Shown one piece after another: positions 1-5,959 of a DNA stretch of 7,787 nucleotides. The position numbers and the translations under genes are program-made. The notes beneath the pieces were generated by a model. It ran no database searches and had not been told where the DNA came from. It saw only the letters and a program-made list of their open reading frames with translations. Positions within the stretch are counted from its first letter, which is position 1; the number at the start of each line of letters is the position of its first letter. Origin of the DNA: Bacteroidota bacterium (GTDB lineage Bacteria > Bacteroidota > Bacteroidia > Flavobacteriales_D > JABDKJ01); the NCBI GenBank assembly GCA_027621335.1, contig JAQCAN010000114.1:1-7787 (forward strand), written 5' to 3'.

Positions 1-302
1 ATGGCACTGGGAAGCGCATCAAGCTCAAATTCACTAGAGCAATGATAACGGCAGCCATGAGAGGAGAATTGGACAATGTGGCCTATGCAGAGCACCCCAT
101 TTTCGGACTCTTTATGCCTATGGAGTGTCCTGAGGTCCCATCTGATCTGTTGAACCCTAAGCAGACCTGGGCCGATAAAATAGCCCATGACAATAAGGCT
201 CAGGATCTTGCAAACCGTTTCAGGAAGAACTTCGCGAAATTCGAAGAGCACGCGAGTGAAGAGATTCTGGCAGCGGCTCCTAAAAGCAGTATCCAAGCTT
301 AA
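1..302 (+). CDS. pckA: Phosphoenolpyruvate carboxykinase (ATP), C-terminal end (5' partial)
   Basis: This is the 3' end of the gene for ATP-dependent PEP carboxykinase, the cytosolic enzyme that converts oxaloacetate and ATP to PEP, CO2 and ADP at the entry to gluconeogenesis. The reading frame is already open at base 3 and gives GTGKRIKLKFTRAMI, which aligns with the E. coli PckA segment GTGKRISIKDTRAI. From memory, the Arg, Ile and Thr of that segment line the adenine pocket, and all three are kept here. The rest matches the family's end: a G-x-LDN element, a PxF-x-L-x-x-P stretch, a P-x-x-LLNPKQTWADK segment, and a final helix before the TAA at 300-302. About 100 of the usual 530-540 residues are present. 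The kinase P-loop and metal-binding residues lie upstream of the window. The ATG at 42 is internal and is not the start. The gene is not functionally linked to the downstream operon. Confidence 0.93.
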   Translation, partial: GTGKRIKLKFTRAMITAAMRGELDNVAYAEHPIFGLFMPMECPEVPSDLLNPKQTWADKIAHDNKAQDLANRFRKNFAKFEEHASEEILAAAPKSSIQA

Positions 303-422
303 TTCTAGGCCTTAGACTAACTTATTCATGATTTTGAGCGCTAGTTTCCTGCGTTTCGTCTAATTGACGATTCACTCCTGCATCCTTTTTCACCTAGCTC
401 CGTAAAACGAGAGGACTAGAGA
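303..422. other. Intergenic region between pckA and the PKD-protein operon
   Basis: This 120-base gap must hold the end of the pckA transcript and, unless there is readthrough, the promoter of the downstream operon. I see no clear match to the Bacteroidota promoter pattern (TTTG near -33 and TAnnTTTG near -7). There is a TTTG at 333-336 but no good -7 partner at the right distance. A small inverted repeat, TCGTC (356-360) and GACGA (366-370) around a TAATT loop, is followed only 14 bases later by a run of five T, so it is a poor terminator candidate. A weak palindrome around GGCC lies at 304-316. A purine-rich stretch just before 423 may help ribosome binding. Confidence 0.4.
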
Positions 423-3400
423 GTGGAGAACGTGAAAGGGAGAATAGCAATCATAGCATTATTGGGTTTTGGAATCATCCAGGGTCAGGCACAATGCCCT
501 GAGTTCTATGGTTTCTTCGGTGTACCAAGTGCCAACCCATCTTGGTTCAGTTGTAGCGGGAATAACTACACACTGAATCTTGAGTCACCAGATAACATTG
601 GGCCCTACACTGTGGATTGGGGTGACGGCAGTCCTATCACGTCTGGAGCGGCTTTGAATCCCCCAGGATCGGTCAGCCATTTCTACAGCGCGACTATAGA
701 CACGTATACAATCACCTTTACAGAGACCTCCACGGGATGTGTGGTCACAGGAACTTTGGTGATGGAGGAGGCTACAAGTGCCTCCATACAGATTCCAGTG
801 GGTGGTCTTACCCAAGCGTGTGCCCCACAGGACATGGAATTCACCAACTCCAGCACCAACGTTTCACCGAATACTGTATTCGAATGGGATTTTGGAGATG
901 GTAGTCCCAATGAGACCTATGACTACACGAACTGGAATCAGACCATCACCCATACCTATCAGGAGAATACAGTGGATTGTGAGACCGTGGTAACCCTGAC
1001 TACGGGGAATCAGTGTAACTCCATACAGGGAGGAAACAGCACCGCCACCTTCAATCCTATACGCATATGGGATTATGATGATGCCGGGATTACTCCCTCT
1101 GACTATGTCCTCTGTTGGCCTGAGAATACTGTGACCTATTTGAACACCACGGAGATGAACTGCTTCTTCCAAGGGAATATCGCTCAGAGATATGAATATT
1201 GGAACTTGGGAGACTATTGGGGAACGGGCACGGACTCCATCATCGGATGGACGCCTTGGCCTCCGACATTCCCTCAGACTGTGAGCTATCCAGGTATAGG
1301 AAATTATACCGTGATGCTATTGGATAGCAATTTCTGCGGTATCGATACAGCATTTGTCACTATAAGCATCGTCCCTCCCCCGACTGCGGGTATTACCGCT
1401 GATAAGGATACTATCTGTGCAGGAGAAACCGTGACCTTCTTCAATACATCCTCTCCTGATGCGAATGCTTGGTTGATCAACTTCGGAACTGGAGCAGGGT
1501 GGCAGGGAACCACATCACTTAGTGGCATACACACTTTCAACACCCCAGGAGACTATGAGATTGCTTTAGTGGCTTATGTCTCAGGAGCGGGCGCAACTTG
1601 TACAGACACGGCCTATGTGTATGTTCATGTTCAACCTGGGCCTTTGGCATCCTTCAGTCTATCCGATGATGAGGCCTGTGATTCATTGACTCTTTCTGTT
1701 ACTGAATCGTCTGTTTCTGCTATTTCTTGGAATTGGAATATGGGCAATGGGAATACTTATACCATCCAATCACCTCCAGACCAGACCTACTTGACTCCAG
1801 GCATTCATCCGATCACTTTGATGGTAGAAGCGGCCAATGGATGCATAGATCAGACCCAGCAGCAAGTTCAGGTGAATCCATCTCCCATTGCTGACTTCTC
1901 AGCACTTGACGTCTGTTTAGGCGACACAGCGCAGTTCATTGATCAGTCAACTACTTCTTTTGGGCAGCCTCTGGTATCATGGAGCTGGGATTTTGGTGAC
2001 GGAACAACCGATAATCTCCAGAATCCAGTGCACTATTATGGTTCAGGAGGATTCTATGATGTGCTCTTTGAAGTATCCACCGCCAATTGTTCCGATGACA
2101 CCCTGATTCAGATCAATGTGGAGAATCCGCCAACGAGTGCATTTACAGCTGATGTGGTAGAGGGTTGTAGCCCATTGGCAGTCAGCTTCACCAATGCTTC
2201 CTCAGGAGCTGTTTCATACCTATGGAATTTCGGAGATGGCAATATCAGTACGGATACCAACGCTGTTCATGTCTTCAGCAATACGACAATCAATTCGGTG
2301 GTCTACTCGGTAGAGCTCACCTCTGTGAATGCATTCGGTTGCAGCAATACGACCTCAATGGATGTCACGGTCTATGGACAGACTGTAGCCGCATTCACTT
2401 CTAATGCATCACCAGCATGCGCGCCATATGAGGTGCAATTCAATAACACAAGTTCAGGAGCATCAGGCTTTGAGTGGAATTTCGGAGATGGCAGCCCAGT
2501 GACCAATGCAATCTCACCTTCACATCTTTTTTCCAACAACACGGATTTCATCCAGTATTACGAGACCATGCTCGTGGCTTTCTCTTCCAACGGGTGCCAC
2601 GACACGACTTACCAGACCATTACTTCCTACCCAGACCCTGACTTCACATTCAATATCTCAGCACAGTCGGGATGTACACCCTTGACAGTCAATTTCCCCA
2701 CAATTGCTGGAGCAGTTACGTATCAGTGGAACTTTGGTGATGGAGTGACTGCGAGCGGTGCAGCGCCATCCCATATCTATCAGAACCTATCTGATACGAC
2801 CCAGACCTATCAGGTCAGGCTCATCGCTTCCAACCCATTTGGATGTGTGGATACATCTTATAGCACTGTATCAGTATTCCCTAAGCCGATTGCTCAATTC
2901 ACGGCCGCTCCAAATACAGCCTGCAGTCCTTTGGAAGTTCAGATTGAGAATTCAAGCACATTGGCCTTTGAGAGTCGCTGGATCTATGGAACGGGCGATA
3001 CGCTTTTCATCAATGATGCAATCCATAGCTATACCTACTATAATACCGGAGCGACTGCATTGAATCGGACCATCAGATTGAGGGTCACTACTGAAAATGG
3101 CTGTCGTGCCACGGCCACGGCTCCAGTCACCATTTATCCCGAGGTCTCTGCCTCATTCACCAACCTTACCCAGGGATGTTCACCCCTGAGCGTTCCATTT
3201 GACAATACCTCTGTAGGCGGCACGGATTTTATATGGGCTTTTGGAGATGGGACTGTTTCATTTGACGAGGAACCTGTAAAGGTCTTCAACAACTCCACGT
3301 CATCCACCTTGACGATGAATGTGCAGATGATTGCTTCCAATTCCTTTGGATGTCGTGATACGGCCTATTCGACTGTGCAAGTCTTCCCTAGACCTATTGC

Positions 3401-5954
3401 ACAATTCACTGCATTTCCTTCTACTAGATGCAGCCCTATGGATGTCACATTGAACAATACTTCGATTCTAGCTGCCAATAGTCAATGGATATACGGTACT
3501 GGAGATACCAGCATAGTCAATATGCCCAGTCATACGTTCACCTACGTGAATGATGGGAACAGCCCTGATGCCTACAACCTCAGATTGATTGTGACCTCTG
3601 CAGAAGGCTGTGTGAGCTCCTTCACTCAACCTATCAATGTCTATCCGGAAGTCCATACTCAATTCTCAATGAATGAAGAGGGATGTTCTCCTCTCTTGGT
3701 CCAATTTGAGAACATGACGACAGGAGCTAATTCTCACCTCTGGAGTTTGGGTGACGGCTTCATGGATGTGACTTCAGAACCTGATCATACCTACTTCAAT
3801 CCGAGCTTGATGGACAGTTTGTTCATCGTTCAATTGACCTCTACATCCATATATGGATGCACGGATACTTACGAAGATACAGTGCTCGTCCATCCTCGAC
3901 CGATCGCTGATTTTGCGGTCAATATGACCCAAGGCTGTTCTCCCTTTACTGTGAATATCACGGACTTCTCCCAGATAGGCGTGGAATACATATGGACTTA
4001 TGGCGATGGCACGATGAGTGACACATCCGCTACTTCCCATGATCATACATACGTGAGCAGCAGCAATATGCCCTTGGAATTGGATCTCATCTTGAATTTG
4101 GAGACGGAGTACGGCTGCACGGCCCAAGATATGATTGAATTGACCGTCTTTCCTGAAGTCAATGCGCAGTTCGTGTCAGAGGAGGCTCTTTGTGCAGGAT
4201 CTGCCTTTACGTTCTTCAATCAGACTCAGGGAGCTAGTACATACCAATGGAACTTCGGTGATGGAGAGGCAAGTGCCTTTGTCAACCCACTTCATGCGTA
4301 TGACAATGTATCAGGCCAATCCCAGAGTTACCTAGTGAGTCTATTGGCTAGCTCTTCCTTTGGCTGTACAGACATGTATGAGGACTCGGTCACAGTCTTC
4401 TCTGCCCCTATAGCCGATATCGCGATCGATAGTTCTTCCGTCTGCTACCCATTGTATATTGAGTTTTCTAACTCGTCCCAATATGCGGATGCGTACAACT
4501 GGAATTATGGCGATGGCGCGGTATCATCAACGGCAGACTCGATTCATTCGCATGTTTTCACTAACACTACATCCTTCCTCATAGAATATGATATCACGAT
4601 GATTGCCTCCACGACCTTGGGCTGCACCGATACGGCTATGACCTCTGTACAGGTCATTCCAAATCTGGAAGCGGACTTCGAATGGGTTGACGATGGCTGC
4701 CATCCGCTACCGGTGAACTTTGAGAATCAAAGCGAAGGAGCGCTGGGTTATCAATGGATCTTCAGTGATGGAGCCATTGATACGATCATGGATCCAGAGC
4801 ATACCTTCTACAATTATGGCATTACTGATGAGGTATTCAGTATCACTTTGGTTGCCAGCAGCTATTTCGGTTGTGCGGACACCATCTCACAAGAGATAAC
4901 AGTTTTCCCGCTCCCCGATGCGGAATTTGTTGTCACTCCTGTCATTCAGGTCTTCCCTGATGCCACCGTTGAGATCTTGGACAATAGTGTGGCAGGTACG
5001 GCTACCTACTCTTGGGATTTCGGTGACGGTAATCTAGCGGATACAGCTGGGGTTAACTCTCATACATACGAGACTTGGGGAACCTATCAGATCAGTCTCT
5101 TGATCGATAACGGGCACTGTTTCGATCAGGTGGTGCAGAATATTGAGATTCTAGCCCCTCCTCCAGTGGCGGACTTTGACGGGGGTGGGAACGGCTGTGC
5201 TCCTGTTACCATTGCGTTCGAGAACCTCTCTCTCTATGGGACGAACTACCTCTGGAACTTTGGAGATGGCGGTGTGTCCATGAATCAGGAACCTGTTTAC
5301 ACCTACTACATTCCAGGAACCTATACCGTCAGTTTGTTGGTCACAGGTCCAGGTGGAAACGAGATAGCCGTCCATGATACAGTGGTGCATGTCTATCCGA
5401 ATTCAACAGCATATTTCACGGCCAATCCAGAAGTGGTCAATACAGGAGACCCGGTATACTTCTACAACCTATCCAATCAAGCTGATGAGTTCACTTGGAT
5501 CTTCGGTGATGGGAACACGTCCAATGAGACCAGTCCCATTCACGTCTATCAATCCGTGGGCACATTCGATGTCACTCTCATCGCCAACAATGAATATAAC
5601 TGCCCAGATACATTGACGGTAGATGATGCAGTCCTGGTTGACATCGGAGGTTACATCGGATTCCCTAATGCCTTCACTCCTGACCCGACTGGTAGTTCAG
5701 GCGGAGCGTATGATCCAACTCGACTTAATAATGACGTGTTCTTCCCAGTTTTTGCAGGTGTTGAGGAGTTTCAATTACAGATCTACAACCGATGGGGAGA
5801 ACTCTTATTCGAGAGTCAGGATGTCAATGTTGGTTGGGATGGATATTACCGAGGTCAAATGGCTCAACAAGGCGTGTACGTCTGGAGAGCCCAGGTGACG
5901 TTCACCGATGGAAAACAAGTGATCAGGGCTGGTGACCTGACTTTATTGAGATAG
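423..5954 (+). CDS. Giant PKD-repeat surface protein with T9SS type B sorting domain
   Basis: This is an exported 1843-residue protein, probably a surface adhesin or filament. Residues 1-23 are a Sec signal peptide (basic start, hydrophobic core 8-19, likely cleavage after GQA). There is no lipobox. About 20 PKD-type beta-sandwich domains follow, marked by W-x-FGDG-like motifs whose Trp falls at residues 66, 155, 260, 350, 438, 522, 601, 685, 769, 853, 938, 1022, 1107, 1191, 1276, 1360, 1445, 1531, 1611 and 1692. Domains 3-5 are degenerate; domains 7-17 are a regular variant array. Residues 1740-1843 are the type B C-terminal sorting domain. The start is GTG 423, the first start codon after an in-frame TAG at 417; GTG 432 would also keep the signal peptide. 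Lysine is almost absent (5 residues) and there are 40 cysteines. The next gene starts 5 bases after the stop. The ligand cannot be told from sequence; PKD domains usually serve as spacers or in protein and carbohydrate contact. Confidence 0.92.
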   Translation: MENVKGRIAIIALLGFGIIQGQAQCPEFYGFFGVPSANPSWFSCSGNNYTLNLESPDNIGPYTVDWGDGSPITSGAALNPPGSVSHFYSATIDTYTITFTETSTGCVVTGTLVMEEATSASIQIPVGGLTQACAPQDMEFTNSSTNVSPNTVFEWDFGDGSPNETYDYTNWNQTITHTYQENTVDCETVVTLTTGNQCNSIQGGNSTATFNPIRIWDYDDAGITPSDYVLCWPENTVTYLNTTEMNCFFQGNIAQRYEYWNLGDYWGTGTDSIIGWTPWPPTFPQTVSYPGIGNYTVMLLDSNFCGIDTAFVTISIVPPPTAGITADKDTICAGETVTFFNTSSPDANAWLINFGTGAGWQGTTSLSGIHTFNTPGDYEIALVAYVSGAGATCTDTAYVYVHVQPGPLASFSLSDDEACDSLTLSVTESSVSAISWNWNMGNGNTYTIQSPPDQTYLTPGIHPITLMVEAANGCIDQTQQQVQVNPSPIADFSALDVCLGDTAQFIDQSTTSFGQPLVSWSWDFGDGTTDNLQNPVHYYGSGGFYDVLFEVSTANCSDDTLIQINVENPPTSAFTADVVEGCSPLAVSFTNASSGAVSYLWNFGDGNISTDTNAVHVFSNTTINSVVYSVELTSVNAFGCSNTTSMDVTVYGQTVAAFTSNASPACAPYEVQFNNTSSGASGFEWNFGDGSPVTNAISPSHLFSNNTDFIQYYETMLVAFSSNGCHDTTYQTITSYPDPDFTFNISAQSGCTPLTVNFPTIAGAVTYQWNFGDGVTASGAAPSHIYQNLSDTTQTYQVRLIASNPFGCVDTSYSTVSVFPKPIAQFTAAPNTACSPLEVQIENSSTLAFESRWIYGTGDTLFINDAIHSYTYYNTGATALNRTIRLRVTTENGCRATATAPVTIYPEVSASFTNLTQGCSPLSVPFDNTSVGGTDFIWAFGDGTVSFDEEPVKVFNNSTSSTLTMNVQMIASNSFGCRDTAYSTVQVFPRPIAQFTAFPSTRCSPMDVTLNNTSILAANSQWIYGTGDTSIVNMPSHTFTYVNDGNSPDAYNLRLIVTSAEGCVSSFTQPINVYPEVHTQFSMNEEGCSPLLVQFENMTTGANSHLWSLGDGFMDVTSEPDHTYFNPSLMDSLFIVQLTSTSIYGCTDTYEDTVLVHPRPIADFAVNMTQGCSPFTVNITDFSQIGVEYIWTYGDGTMSDTSATSHDHTYVSSSNMPLELDLILNLETEYGCTAQDMIELTVFPEVNAQFVSEEALCAGSAFTFFNQTQGASTYQWNFGDGEASAFVNPLHAYDNVSGQSQSYLVSLLASSSFGCTDMYEDSVTVFSAPIADIAIDSSSVCYPLYIEFSNSSQYADAYNWNYGDGAVSSTADSIHSHVFTNTTSFLIEYDITMIASTTLGCTDTAMTSVQVIPNLEADFEWVDDGCHPLPVNFENQSEGALGYQWIFSDGAIDTIMDPEHTFYNYGITDEVFSITLVASSYFGCADTISQEITVFPLPDAEFVVTPVIQVFPDATVEILDNSVAGTATYSWDFGDGNLADTAGVNSHTYETWGTYQISLLIDNGHCFDQVVQNIEILAPPPVADFDGGGNGCAPVTIAFENLSLYGTNYLWNFGDGGVSMNQEPVYTYYIPGTYTVSLLVTGPGGNEIAVHDTVVHVYPNSTAYFTANPEVVNTGDPVYFYNLSNQADEFTWIFGDGNTSNETSPIHVYQSVGTFDVTLIANNEYNCPDTLTVDDAVLVDIGGYIGFPNAFTPDPTGSSGGAYDPTRLNNDVFFPVFAGVEEFQLQIYNRWGELLFESQDVNVGWDGYYRGQMAQQGVYVWRAQVTFTDGKQVIRAGDLTLLR
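2127..4907 (+). repeat. Tandem array of 11 variant PKD domains (domains 7-17)
   Basis: Coding repeat of about 84-85 residues per unit, spanning roughly residues 569-1495. Each unit reads: a linker ending in an aromatic-rich strand, a Cys in a GCSPL-like motif, N-x-S/T, then W-x-(F/Y/L)-G-D-G, H-x-Y/F, and a closing GC-x-DT-like motif. Spacing between the marker tryptophans is 84, 84, 84, 85, 84, 85, 84, 85, 84 and 85 residues. These units differ from the flanking PKD domains 5-6 and 18-20. The flanking domains have the short canonical G-x-Y/F turn after H-x-Y, whereas the array domains mostly carry a longer N/S/T-rich loop there. The DNA copies are well diverged, so this is an old array and not a recent expansion. 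The boundaries are approximate and were placed at the inter-domain linkers. Confidence 0.85.
2880..4907 (+). repeat. Four exact-length 507-base two-domain repeats (B-A units)
   Basis: The linker codons for PKPIAQF (2880), PRPIAQF (3387), PRPIADF (3894), SAPIADI (4401) and PLPDAEF (4908) are each exactly 507 bases apart, giving units 2880-3386, 3387-3893, 3894-4400 and 4401-4907. Each unit holds two different PKD domains. The B domain has W-x-YG (Trp codons at 2979, 3486, 3993, 4500) and mostly ends in a PEV linker. The A domain usually has W-x-FG (Trp codons at 3234, 3741, 4248, 4755) and mostly ends in a P-x-P-I-A linker. The preceding domain 9 (Trp codon 2727) is also A-type and in register, so the alternation covers nine domains. 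Confidence 0.85.
5640..5951 (+). other. T9SS type B C-terminal sorting domain (gliding-motility-associated CTD)
   Basis: Residues 1740-1843 of the giant protein. It shows the family's ordered landmarks: FPNAFTP (from residue 1747), NDVFFPVF, then IYNRWGELLFES (NRWG from 1789), GWDGYYRG (from 1804), GVYVW, a DGK turn and a final LTLLR. This domain directs the protein through the T9SS translocon. Type B domains are known to depend on PorP/SprF-like partners rather than on the PorV route used by many type A domains. The usual short FTPNGDG-x-ND loop is replaced by a longer Gly/Ser-rich loop of about 17 residues between FTP and NDVF. It has no cysteine, unlike the PKD region. Confidence 0.9.
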
Positions 5955-5959
5955 AGATC

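Noticed and set aside
42..302. A complete small gene of 86 codons beginning at ATG 42
   Set aside because: The same frame is open back to base 3 and its translation continues the PEP carboxykinase alignment upstream, so ATG 42 is an internal Met of pckA.
333..370. Possible Bacteroidota promoter (TTTG at 333 with a TA-rich element near 361)
   Set aside because: The downstream element TAATTGAC fits TAnnTTTG poorly and the spacing is about 24 bases, longer than usual.
356..389. Possible rho-independent terminator (TCGTC-TAATT-GACGA stem followed by a T run)
   Set aside because: The stem has only five pairs, and the T run starts 14 bases after it, so it does not meet the usual pattern.
423..500. 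Lipoprotein signal for the giant protein (Cys at residue 25 after GQAQ)
   Set aside because: Gln at the -1 position does not fit a lipobox. The GQA site gives a normal Sec signal peptidase I cleavage, as expected for T9SS cargo.
2758..3063. Forward open frame of 101 codons, and others at 5374-5616, 5623-5898 and 6831-7106
   Set aside because: These are out-of-frame shadows of the PKD and PD40 genes, with no recognisable family and no start context of their own.
3774..4127. Reverse-strand open frame of 117 codons, with similar ones at 864-1172, 3134-3340 and 5151-5390
   Set aside because: They lie wholly inside the PKD gene, whose coding frame is certain from its repeats. Their translations show no domain, and repeat codon usage readily produces such antisense frames.
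2127..4907. DNA repeats as a CRISPR array, phase-variation tract or mobile element
   Set aside because: The periodicity is in-frame with protein domains, the unit is about 250 or 507 bases, copies are diverged in DNA, and there are no spacers, short tandem tracts, terminal repeats or transposase.
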